A stretch of 48,565 nucleotides of DNA from JAJPXC01 sp964517875 (GTDB lineage: Bacteria; Bacteroidota; Bacteroidia; Bacteroidales; Muribaculaceae): contig CAZFEU010000012.1 of the NCBI GenBank assembly GCA_964517875.1, positions 1-48,565 of the forward strand. The letters are read 5' to 3'. The position numbers and the translations under genes are program-made. The notes under the pieces are model-generated. The model saw only the letters and a list, made by a program, of their open reading frames with translations. It was not told the DNA's origin and made no database searches. Shown one piece after another: positions 32,547 to 39,884 of this stretch. Position 1 is the stretch's first letter. Each line of letters begins with the position of its first letter.

Positions 32547-35009
32547 ATGAAAAAAGCACTAAAGAAATCTCCAATCGTTTTTGGCCTTCTTTCTCTCATC
32601 GCGTTCATTACATTTGCTAAACAAGAGAAAGTTATTCAAATCTTCAGCAAAGGAGAAATAGTTCAAGAATACCCCATTGATGCGATAGACTATATTGAAA
32701 TTAATGACCTGATTCCTGCACCGGATAATGTTAATGCGTCTGTAACAAACAATCAAATCACAATCAAATGGAGTCCTGTCGAGGGAGCAACATATAATCT
32801 CTATCGTTCGCCTGATAATACGAATTTCACGTTACTTGCTTCCAAACTTACTGAAACGAACTACACTGACACGAAACCCTTACGAGGTTCAAACTTCTAT
32901 CGTGTCAAGGCTGTCATCGGAGATGTTGAGAGTGGATTCTCTCATTCGGTTACAGCCACGTTAACCAACGAAGTACTTGATAGCGGCATCTATCTAGGCA
33001 TTACCGGTTTTAATCAAGCGATTTATGATTTCGAGGTAGTAAAACTAACAGAAAGTTCAGTCTCCGGTTTCAACAATTTTATAGATGGTCTGATTATGAA
33101 GAATGGTACGTTGCTTTACTATTCGGTAGACCAAGCTCTGAATACATTGCAGGCTACCGAACTTCCGTCTGATATTTCTACAGCAGCTATTGTTACTTTT
33201 ACAGATGGTCTGGACCAGGGTTCATTTATGATGGATGGAGTCTCTTATGATGATGAAATGGAATATCTTGATGCACTTAACCGCCGCATTAAGAATGAAA
33301 CAGTTTCAGGACAACCCATTACAGCATATTCTATCGGCATACGAGGTAAAGACGTCAGTGACATCAATATGTTCCGTACCAATCTTGCGAAACTTGCTTC
33401 GTCAGCAGATAACGCTACTGAGGTTACGAGCATGGCAGAAGTGAATGCTAAATTCAAGGAAATTGCTGAGCAACTTTCTCAAAGCAATTACGTTCAGACT
33501 ATCAACCTTAAAATGCCTGGTCTTTCCAACGGTACTCGCGTTCGTTTTACCTTTGATAATGTTAATGCTGCTAATAAATCACAAATCTATATTGAGGGTA
33601 AATTTAACCTGAAAGACAAATCGCTTGAAGAAGTTCAGTATGTTGGCTTAACTTCCACGTCAGGCACTATTGTCAAAGGTACAGTAGATGGTATATTTGT
33701 AAACTTTGCTTTTGAAGGTGTTCATACAGATAACAATGTATTAATCAAGAGTGAGTTTACAGACGAATGGACTTATGTTGCCTCAAATAATACATGGCAA
33801 ATTAACTCAGAGTTTGACAAAACCGAAAACTCAGACATCGTAACTGAACGTAGTTCTGCTGTCATCATGCTGGTTCTTGACTGCTCAAGCTCTCTTGCAG
33901 ATGATTTCGTAAAAGCTCAGACAAATGCTAAAGACTTCATTAATAAACTTCTCGAGAATTCTGCAAATCCATATGAAGTGTCATCAGTAACATTAGACGC
34001 TAACGATATAACTTTAGGGATAGGTAATAGTTACACATTAACTGCAATGATACACCCTTCTACAGCTCTTCTTAAGAGTATTATATGGACATCTTCTAAT
34101 GAGTCTATTGTCTCTGTTAATCAAAATGGGATAGTGACAGGCATATCATCAGGGAAAGCTGAAGTTAAGGCCACATCGAAAGATGGAGATCATTCCGCAA
34201 TATGCAAAGTTTGGGTCATTACGCATATTAATTCTTTGACATTGACGCCTGCAAGTGTTGTAATGCACACAGGTGAAACATTGGAAGTAACAGCTTCATA
34301 TTCTCCGATAAATGCCGACATTACCAATCTTAAATGGTCTAGCACTAATGTTGATATCGCTACAGTTGACCAAAATGGTGTGATTACAGCTAGCTCTAAA
34401 GGTGAGGCGATAATTAGTGCTACAACTACCGATGGGTCCAATATTGAAGCTAATTGCTATGTTAAAGTTCTGGATAACGGTCATGATTATATCAATGGGC
34501 ATGAATACGTTGATTTAGGATTGCCAAGCGGCTTGAAATGGGCAACAAATTCGATGAGTGGCAGTTTCGCATGGGGAGAAATTGAAACGAAGTCAAATTA
34601 CCTCGAAAGCAACAGTATTACAACGGGAAAGAATCTGGCCGACTTTTCAGGGAATCCCCAATACGACGTAGCCCGAGCACAATGGGGTGGCTCATGGAGA
34701 ATGCCGAGAAAGAGTGATTATGAAGAATTAATCACCAAATGTAGATGGGATTATAAGTGGCTTACAGGGCCAGAGTATGGGTATTATGGCACAGGTGGCT
34801 TTGTCGTCACAGGCCCCAATGGGAATACATTAATTATCCCTATCGGCAGTGGTGGGTCTGAAATCAAATACTACTGGACTTCTACGCCTTATAATGATAA
34901 CTATAGTTTAGCATACAGCTTAAGGCTCGGAGGAACTTATCACAACATACAAGAGTTAGATTACTCCTATAGATTCCATGCATTGGAGATAATTGCAGTA
35001 TCAGATTAG
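32547..35009 (+). CDS. Secreted Fn3 - vWA-like - Big2 - FISUMP protein
   Basis: The protein has 820 residues with a signal peptide (MKKALKKSPIVFGLLSLIAF). An Fn3 domain lies at about 55-140. Next is a vWA-like region: YLGITGFNQ (about 149), AAIVTFTDGLDQGSF (about 212) and ITAYSIGIRG (about 260). The MIDAS-type strand AVIMLVLDCSSSL comes only later, at about 435-450, with a following helix (AKDFINKLLEN). Two Big2 domains follow (about 480-560 and 565-645; LGIGNSYTLTAMIHPST and MHTGETLEVTASYSPIN). The C-terminal 165 residues are a FISUMP domain (EYVDLGLPSGLKWATNSM, WGGSWRMPRKSDYEEL). The likely role is surface binding or adhesion. It is co-transcribed with the 32004 gene. Confidence 0.75.
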   Translation: MKKALKKSPIVFGLLSLIAFITFAKQEKVIQIFSKGEIVQEYPIDAIDYIEINDLIPAPDNVNASVTNNQITIKWSPVEGATYNLYRSPDNTNFTLLASKLTETNYTDTKPLRGSNFYRVKAVIGDVESGFSHSVTATLTNEVLDSGIYLGITGFNQAIYDFEVVKLTESSVSGFNNFIDGLIMKNGTLLYYSVDQALNTLQATELPSDISTAAIVTFTDGLDQGSFMMDGVSYDDEMEYLDALNRRIKNETVSGQPITAYSIGIRGKDVSDINMFRTNLAKLASSADNATEVTSMAEVNAKFKEIAEQLSQSNYVQTINLKMPGLSNGTRVRFTFDNVNAANKSQIYIEGKFNLKDKSLEEVQYVGLTSTSGTIVKGTVDGIFVNFAFEGVHTDNNVLIKSEFTDEWTYVASNNTWQINSEFDKTENSDIVTERSSAVIMLVLDCSSSLADDFVKAQTNAKDFINKLLENSANPYEVSSVTLDANDITLGIGNSYTLTAMIHPSTALLKSIIWTSSNESIVSVNQNGIVTGISSGKAEVKATSKDGDHSAICKVWVITHINSLTLTPASVVMHTGETLEVTASYSPINADITNLKWSSTNVDIATVDQNGVITASSKGEAIISATTTDGSNIEANCYVKVLDNGHDYINGHEYVDLGLPSGLKWATNSMSGSFAWGEIETKSNYLESNSITTGKNLADFSGNPQYDVARAQWGGSWRMPRKSDYEELITKCRWDYKWLTGPEYGYYGTGGFVVTGPNGNTLIIPIGSGGSEIKYYWTSTPYNDNYSLAYSLRLGGTYHNIQELDYSYRFHALEIIAVSD

Positions 35010-35028
35010 TCTTGAATGCTTCGGTTAA

Positions 35029-35274
35029 TTCCTAACGGACAAGTGGAATTATTCGTTCCAACACGCTAATTCTTACTGCGATGGACAAGGATATGCCTGT
35101 CACACATGCCAAGGGTTTTGTCACTTCTACGCCTTTCAGACCCGTAAGATGTCCTCAGAGTTGCCCTGCGGTATTGTTTCTGCGACGGCGAAGACTTCCT
35201 GCGGGTTCATTGACTCAAAAGGGAACACGCTGCACCTCTACATCATCGGCGGTAAAAAAGTCATGGTGAGATAA
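35029..35274 (+). pseudogene. Cys-rich gene tail without a start (possible remnant)
   Basis: An 81-codon open frame runs from the stop at 35026 to TAA at 35272-35274 with a protein-like composition and six Cys (YCDGQGYACHTCQGFCHF, then SCGFIDSKGNTLHLYIIGGK). No ATG, GTG or TTG precedes the conserved-looking part, and the first ATG is at 35148. A terminator stem follows 14 bases after the stop. I do not recognise the family. Confidence 0.3.
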
Positions 35275-35287
35275 TCCTCGCTGACAA

Positions 35288-35337
35288 CACTTATAAAAGC
35301 GGCGAAGCACCAACCTGCCTCGCCGCTTTTATAAGTG
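35288..35337. terminator. Strong hairpin terminator
   Basis: A perfect 18-pair stem (35288-35305 with 35320-35337) with a 14-base loop. A-rich and T-rich stretches lie within the arms, so it can act in both directions. It ends the 32004-35009 unit. Confidence 0.8.
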
Positions 35338-35476
35338 TATCGGTTGAGAAAATATGAAGCAAATTTTCTTTATTAATGGGTATTGTCACCAAGATTTGTA
35401 ACTTTTATGTACATTTGAACCCAGAAAGGAGAGCTCCCGTCAGTAGCTTTCGGCCGACTTTGGGACTTCTTTAAAT

Positions 35477-35659
35477 ATGCCCGGCTTGTTGCTATGCTCA
35501 GAGGGGAACACAGAGCATATAGAGCTGATGATGCTTGGAGATGATAACATTAAAGTAGCGCAATATCTCACGGAGTTGCCTGAAAAGAAGTGGTTCTTGG
35601 ACAAACTAAATCGATCTATAGAAATCGCTCGGGGAAATCAAGTTTCGGATTTAATTTAA
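35477..35659 (+). pseudogene. DUF1016 nuclease, C-terminal remnant
   Basis: Sixty codons match the very end of DUF1016 nucleases: PGLLLCSEGNTEHIELMMLG, then DDNIKVAQYLTELPEKKWFL and DKLNRSIEIARGNQ. In full proteins this follows the nuclease core, and here the core and all N-terminal parts are missing. It lies on the same strand as the N-terminal remnant at 30801, about 4.2 kb downstream, and belongs to the same subtype. A TAnnTTTG box (TACATTTG, 35410-35417) upstream could transcribe it, but the peptide alone should be inactive. Confidence 0.8.
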
Positions 35660-35702
35660 AAATATAGAGGCAATAACATCAATTGACATAAAAAGAAATC
35701 GG

Positions 35703-35891
35703 ATGCCTTCGAACGAGGAATATTGCCTCGTATATAACGATCAGTGTGGAATTGGTGTAGAAGTAAATTGTAAAAATTACATGTCATTGTGTATGTCGTT
35801 GAGTTATTTGACTGATAAGCGGTCAATGTTGATGGCGGCTCGTGATGGCGGCACTATACCCGATGGATGCGGCTTGGCCATATTGCGATAA
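35703..35891 (+). CDS. Short hypothetical ORF
   Basis: The ORF has 62 codons (MPSNEEYCLVYNDQCGIGVE ...). There is no recognised family, signal peptide or clear promoter. The neutral composition and the position between a DUF1016 fragment and a lipoprotein gene leave it uncertain whether it is expressed. It is listed because nothing else occupies 35660-35937. Confidence 0.25.
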   Translation: MPSNEEYCLVYNDQCGIGVEVNCKNYMSLCMSLSYLTDKRSMLMAARDGGTIPDGCGLAILR

Positions 35892-35937
35892 TATTTAGGA
35901 AAATTTCACGTTATTGCTGTAAATAACAGTAGTAACA

Positions 35938-36810
35938 ATGAAACAGTTATCTCTATTCGGCGGAATATTCGCGACCTGCATTCTTGTGTCTTGCTCTGGT
36001 GATGAAGAACCAGCTTTCCCAGTCTTTATGCAGCCATCATCTATAGTAACAACGGATGCTGATGGCGACAATCAGACATTTGAGTATGATGATTATGGGA
36101 GAATTGTGGCCTGGACTCTTAAGTCGAATGGCTCATACAACCCGCATTTTTATTCGGCTAATTACTCTTATCCGGATGGGAACACAATAAAAGTAACTGC
36201 GCAGGAGGCGTGGTTAAACCAACGGCGAAATTTTGAGGAAACCATAGTATTGCAGAATGGCAGAGCCTCAAAATCGGAGGGGACATTCATCTTTACCGAG
36301 GACGACAGTCAACGACTCAGGAAAACCTATCGGCTTGAATTCGCCTATCTTCCGACCAGCCACCTTAATGTCGTTAAGCATGCCGAGGTGGTGGGTATTG
36401 GCGACGACCTTAAAGCTGATGCTTGGGATAAGGCATGGACATGGGAAAATTATTTGATATGGGAGGATGGCAATCTGAAAGAATATCAGGATTTTAATGG
36501 TAAATCCTCGATTTATCGAACGACTAAATACGATTATTTGGATGATGAGGCCGGTTATCCAGTGATTGTTCCGATAGTGATTAACAATGCTCATCATATG
36601 CCGCTAATGATGCAAGGTGTTTTCGGGCGTAATTCAGAAAATTTGGTCAAATCGGCGGCTAAATTTGATGAAAACGGCAATTATTCATTCACATGGGAAT
36701 ATGCATATCAACTTGATGGGTCCAGGGTAAGTGAGTATACAGAAACGGTAATCGACAGTTATGATATTTCTAACCCCATATCCTATAAAGTGAATTGGAC
36801 CGCAAAGTGA
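35938..36810 (+). CDS. DUF4595-like lipoprotein
   Basis: The protein has 290 residues. The signal peptide ends at the lipobox (CILVSC). The mature part has the YD-strand pattern of DUF4595: QTFEYDDYGRIVAWTLKSNG, FYSANYSYPDGNTIKVTAQE and WEDGNLKEYQDFNGKSS, followed by YRTTKYDYLDDEAGYPVIVP. The C-terminal strands include YSFTWEYAYQLDGSRVSEYT. Function unknown; it probably sits on the outer membrane. It is a single gene and is related in plan to the 23037 lipoprotein. Confidence 0.7.
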   Translation: MKQLSLFGGIFATCILVSCSGDEEPAFPVFMQPSSIVTTDADGDNQTFEYDDYGRIVAWTLKSNGSYNPHFYSANYSYPDGNTIKVTAQEAWLNQRRNFEETIVLQNGRASKSEGTFIFTEDDSQRLRKTYRLEFAYLPTSHLNVVKHAEVVGIGDDLKADAWDKAWTWENYLIWEDGNLKEYQDFNGKSSIYRTTKYDYLDDEAGYPVIVPIVINNAHHMPLMMQGVFGRNSENLVKSAAKFDENGNYSFTWEYAYQLDGSRVSEYTETVIDSYDISNPISYKVNWTAK

Positions 36811-36832
36811 AAGAGCCACCCTTGTGCATATA

Positions 36833-36840
36833 TAACTTTG
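36833..36840 (+). promoter_or_regulatory. Upstream -7 box in the bamD leader
   Basis: TAACTTTG matches TAnnTTTG, about 145 bases before the bamD start. It may be a second promoter in tandem with the box at 36951. Confidence 0.4.
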
Positions 36841-36950
36841 CGTTGCCGCAGCCATGAGTTAAGCATCCTCACAGACGGTGCGGAGGCGGGGATTTTCGGC
36901 GAAAAATTAAATTTTGGAGGGGAGAAGAGTATTATTTCAATCAAAAGTGC

Positions 36951-36958
36951 TAACTTTG
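36951..36958 (+). promoter_or_regulatory. -7 box of the bamD-rpoZ unit
   Basis: TAACTTTG matches TAnnTTTG, 27 bases before the ATG at 36986. No clear TTG at the -33 position. Confidence 0.6.
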
Positions 36959-36985
36959 TCGTTCAAAATCGAAACAACACAAATT

Positions 36986-37786
36986 ATGCGCCACTTTCTC
37001 ATAATAGTAGTCTCGTGCTTGCTGCTGACATCGTGCGGCGAATATCAACGTGCGCAAAAGAGCAAGGACTATGATTATAAATTCGAATACGCCAAGCGTG
37101 CCTTCGAAGAGGGGAAGTATGTACAGGCCGCTACGCTGCTTGAGGAGTGCATCACCGTGTTCAAGGGTAGTGACAAGGCCGAGGAGTCGCTCTATCTGCT
37201 GGGTATGAGCCACTTCAAGAATAATGACTACGTGTCGTCGGGTCCTTACTTCAAGTCGTATTACAACCGCTACCCCAAGGGTAAATATGCCGAGATGGCG
37301 CGCTACTACTGTGGTTACGGCTACTATCTCGATTCGCCCGATCCGCAGCTCGACCAGTCGGGCACAATCAAGGCAATCGAGGAGTTGCAGGGATTCCTCG
37401 ACTACTTCCCCCGCAGCTCCTACGTGCCCCAGGCGCAACAGCAGATCTTTGACTTGCAGGATAAGCTGATGCTCAAGCAGCTGCAAAACGCCCAGCTGTA
37501 TTACAATCTCGGCAACTATATGGGCAATAACTATGAGGCTTGTATCGTTACCGCAAAAAATGCCATTAAGGATTATCCCTACTCCAAATATAAGGAGGAT
37601 CTCGAATTTCTGATGCTCAAGGCCCGCTATCAGCTGGCCAACCAGAGTGTCGACGAGAAAAAGATGGATCGCTTCCACGACGTTGTCGATGAGTACTACT
37701 CATTCATCACCACATATCCCGACTCACCTCATCGCAACGAAGCCGAGACAATATTCAAAATCGCACAGAAACACGTTAAAGAATAA
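36986..37786 (+). CDS. bamD: Outer-membrane assembly lipoprotein BamD
   Basis: BamD works with BamA to insert beta-barrel proteins into the outer membrane. The protein has 266 residues from the ATG at 36986, where a signal peptide and lipobox start (MRHFLIIVVSCLLLTSCGEY). The earlier ATG at 36914 lies upstream of the promoter box. TPR repeats follow: YAKRAFEEGKYVQAATLLEE, SLYLLGMSHFKNNDYVSSGP, YFKSYYNRYPKGKYAEMARY and the late RFHDVVDEYYSFITTYPDSP. Length and repeat order are normal for the Bacteroidota form. rpoZ follows after 11 bases, a conserved pair in the phylum. Confidence 0.93.
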   Translation: MRHFLIIVVSCLLLTSCGEYQRAQKSKDYDYKFEYAKRAFEEGKYVQAATLLEECITVFKGSDKAEESLYLLGMSHFKNNDYVSSGPYFKSYYNRYPKGKYAEMARYYCGYGYYLDSPDPQLDQSGTIKAIEELQGFLDYFPRSSYVPQAQQQIFDLQDKLMLKQLQNAQLYYNLGNYMGNNYEACIVTAKNAIKDYPYSKYKEDLEFLMLKARYQLANQSVDEKKMDRFHDVVDEYYSFITTYPDSPHRNEAETIFKIAQKHVKE

Positions 37787-37797
37787 AATAAAACCCG

Positions 37798-38133
37798 ATG
37801 GACTATAAGAAAACCAACGCTCCGCTCAACACCGTGACCCGCGACATGATCGAACTGTCGTCGGACACTGGCAACGTTTACGAAACCGTTTGCATCATAG
37901 CAAAACGCGCCAATCAGATTGCCGATGAGATGAAGCATGACCTCTCCAAAAAGCTTAAGGAATTTGAATCACTCAACGACCCCATCGAGGAAGTCACCGA
38001 AAACCGTGAGCAGATTGAGATTTCGCGCTACTACGAGAAGCTTCCCAAGCCCACGCTTATCGCCGCACAGGAGTATCAGGAGCACAAAATTCACTTCCGC
38101 AACCCCGTAAAGGATAAGCCCAATCTCGACTAA
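37798..38133 (+). CDS. rpoZ: RNA polymerase omega subunit, Bacteroidota form
   Basis: The protein has 111 residues. The omega subunit helps fold and hold the beta-prime subunit. MDYKKTNAPLNTVTRDMIEL, then ETVCIIAKRANQIADEMKHD and NREQIEISRYYEKLPKPTLI are typical of the Bacteroidota version, which is longer than the E. coli protein and shares mainly the central helices. It lies directly after bamD. Confidence 0.88.
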   Translation: MDYKKTNAPLNTVTRDMIELSSDTGNVYETVCIIAKRANQIADEMKHDLSKKLKEFESLNDPIEEVTENREQIEISRYYEKLPKPTLIAAQEYQEHKIHFRNPVKDKPNLD

Positions 38134-38254
38134 AATGCCTCTACGGCATGGTGTCGGGGCACGTAACTTGCGGCTTTGCTACACCATTAGCCGGAATTTG
38201 TGCCGAAATAGCAAAAAATCGCACATTGTGCATGTTTGTTAAAAAAAATATGCT

Positions 38255-38262
38255 TACCTTTG
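38255..38262 (+). promoter_or_regulatory. -7 box of rpsO
   Basis: TACCTTTG matches TAnnTTTG, 44 bases before the rpsO ATG. A TTTG lies at 38235-38238, 16 bases upstream, slightly short of the usual spacing. Confidence 0.6.
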
Positions 38263-38305
38263 TGCCGCTTTTTAAATATCATATTAATCAATAAACTCCG
38301 AAAGA

Positions 38306-38581
38306 ATGTACTTGAATTCTGACGACAAAGTTAAAATCTTCGAGACATACGGTAAGGGCAAGACTGATACTGGCTCACCTGAAGCACAGATAGCATTATT
38401 CTCGGTCCGTATAGCTCATTTGACTGAACACCTCAAGTCAAATCACAAAGATTATAGTACTGCACGCGCTTTGAAGGCTCTCGTTGGTAAACGTCGCCGC
38501 CTCCTCGATTACCTGATCAAGAAGGACATCAACCGTTACCGCGCCATCATCGCTCAGAAGGACCTCGGCATCCGTAAGTAA
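38306..38581 (+). CDS. rpsO: 30S ribosomal protein S15
   Basis: The protein has 91 residues. S15 is an early binder of 16S rRNA and also contacts 23S rRNA in a bridge. TGSPEAQIALFSVRIAHLTE, then HLKSNHKDYSTARALKALVG and KRRRLLDYLIKKDINRY are the three conserved helical regions. It is a single gene with its own promoter and terminator. Confidence 0.97.
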   Translation: MYLNSDDKVKIFETYGKGKTDTGSPEAQIALFSVRIAHLTEHLKSNHKDYSTARALKALVGKRRRLLDYLIKKDINRYRAIIAQKDLGIRK

Positions 38582-38609
38582 GCGATTGCCCAAATCCTCA
38601 ACCCATCAC

Positions 38610-38640
38610 AAGGCCGCTGCTCCCCAGGAGTCGCGGCCTT
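38610..38640 (+). terminator. Terminator of rpsO
   Basis: AAGGCCGC (38610-38617) pairs with GCGGCCTT (38633-38640), with an inner CTCC/GGAG pairing; the tail is ATTGCTTAT. It begins 28 bases after the rpsO stop. Confidence 0.75.
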
Positions 38641-38653
38641 ATTGCTTATCACT

Positions 38654-39748
38654 ATGTTTTTATCGGCCGATTTTACCTGTCAACTTCACCGCTTGCCCGG
38701 ATGGGCGATGCTGATTGTCATGTGCTTGATCATCGGATCGCCCATGGCTGAAGGCGCGTCACCCTCTGTGCCCGACGATCCAGCCTCATCCCCATTGTGC
38801 TTTATGGCCTACGATGAGATTTACCGCAGGGATGCAATTGAGCTTACGCCCGATTCCACGGTTGCATTGCAATGGCCGGTGGCACCGATAAAGGGGTATG
38901 TTGAGGTGCGTGCATCGGTGAGGGGCAACGGAGATCGTTTTGGCGCATCTCATCAGCGTTGGGGCTTGAAATGGGGGGATAAGGAAGGCCGAATTTACAG
39001 AGTGGCGGTGAGCTGGGGGAATACCAACTTCGGCGACTTTACCGACCGCCGTTATCTCCGCACCGACTTAATAGAAAACGATAGCGTAGTGGATTCGCAT
39101 TATTATTATAAAGATGTGGATCTTTACGACGGTGTCAATACGCTGGCGCTCGAATTTGAGTCGGGAAGGCTCAACGTGTCAGTAGGAGCACGCCGATTGG
39201 CGGAAGCGTTTTCGTCGCCAATGTCACTTACTATACCTGATAGTATGGAGGTGTGGACAGATGCCCCGCTGGCAATTAACGTAATAGATGTGCGCTCATG
39301 GCCCGACTACGCCGTGCTATATCCGCCTGTTTGGGCATATGATGAACTGTATGAGCATATAGCGGCCTCTACCGACACGATGGAGGCATTTTGGAGTTAT
39401 TTCGACCGCATTACCGATGGGCCCGGCACTCAGTTAGGTGGCCGTTATCTGCTGGCTACGGTGCGTAATGACGATGGAGGATATGACATAGTGATGGTTG
39501 ACGGATGGCGTGTCAATCCGGGCATATGGCAGTGTGGCACACTCAAGGGAAGGCTTATTCCGTCGATTTTCATCGACACCTACACCCTAAGCTGGCGCAA
39601 TGCCGAGGGGCGATGGATTCATGGCGAGAATGACCTGTCGGCCACTGTGTCCAATGCGTCGTTGCTTACCCTCCGATTTCCTCACGTAAACTCCACCTTG
39701 CGATTTAGTCGTGTACCCCTGTCGCAGCTTCGTCATCCCGGGTTTTAG
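38654..39748 (+). CDS. Secreted hypothetical protein
   Basis: The protein has 364 residues from the ATG at 38654. The next ATG (38708) would give a shorter hydrophobic start, MLIVMCLIIGSPMAEG, which may be the true signal peptide. The mature part has two beta-rich halves. The first contains IELTPDSTVALQWPVAPIKG, YVEVRASVRGNGDRFGAS and LYDGVNTLALEFESGRLNVS, in the style of concanavalin-like sandwiches. The second contains DGPGTQLGGRYLLATVRNDD and GGYDIVMVDGWRVNPGIWQC. No known catalytic motif. It is a single gene between rpsO and nagB with no clear promoter of its own. Function unknown. Confidence 0.55.
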   Translation: MFLSADFTCQLHRLPGWAMLIVMCLIIGSPMAEGASPSVPDDPASSPLCFMAYDEIYRRDAIELTPDSTVALQWPVAPIKGYVEVRASVRGNGDRFGASHQRWGLKWGDKEGRIYRVAVSWGNTNFGDFTDRRYLRTDLIENDSVVDSHYYYKDVDLYDGVNTLALEFESGRLNVSVGARRLAEAFSSPMSLTIPDSMEVWTDAPLAINVIDVRSWPDYAVLYPPVWAYDELYEHIAASTDTMEAFWSYFDRITDGPGTQLGGRYLLATVRNDDGGYDIVMVDGWRVNPGIWQCGTLKGRLIPSIFIDTYTLSWRNAEGRWIHGENDLSATVSNASLLTLRFPHVNSTLRFSRVPLSQLRHPGF

Positions 39749-39827
39749 GCATATTCAGCCCACAGATCTTGGTAAATACCCCGGCAAATGCTAAAATTAT
39801 GTTATTAAATCTTAATTATACTTTATT

Positions 39828-39861
39828 TTTGCATATAATTCAAAAAAATGGAGTAGGTTTG
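39828..39861 (+). promoter_or_regulatory. Promoter of the nagB-PIG-L gene
   Basis: TTTG (39828-39831), 22 bases, then TAGGTTTG (39854-39861). The -33 TTTG is itself the end of another box, TATTTTTG (39824-39831). The predicted start near 39868 lies after the TTG at 39864, so translation should begin at GTG 39885. Confidence 0.6.
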
Positions 39862-39884
39862 CATTGCCTAAACATGCAAACACA

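Noticed and set aside
36950..37678. A 242-codon minus-strand open frame opposite bamD.
   Set aside because: Leucine- and valine-rich shadow of the BamD TPR repeats; BamD is convincing on the plus strand.
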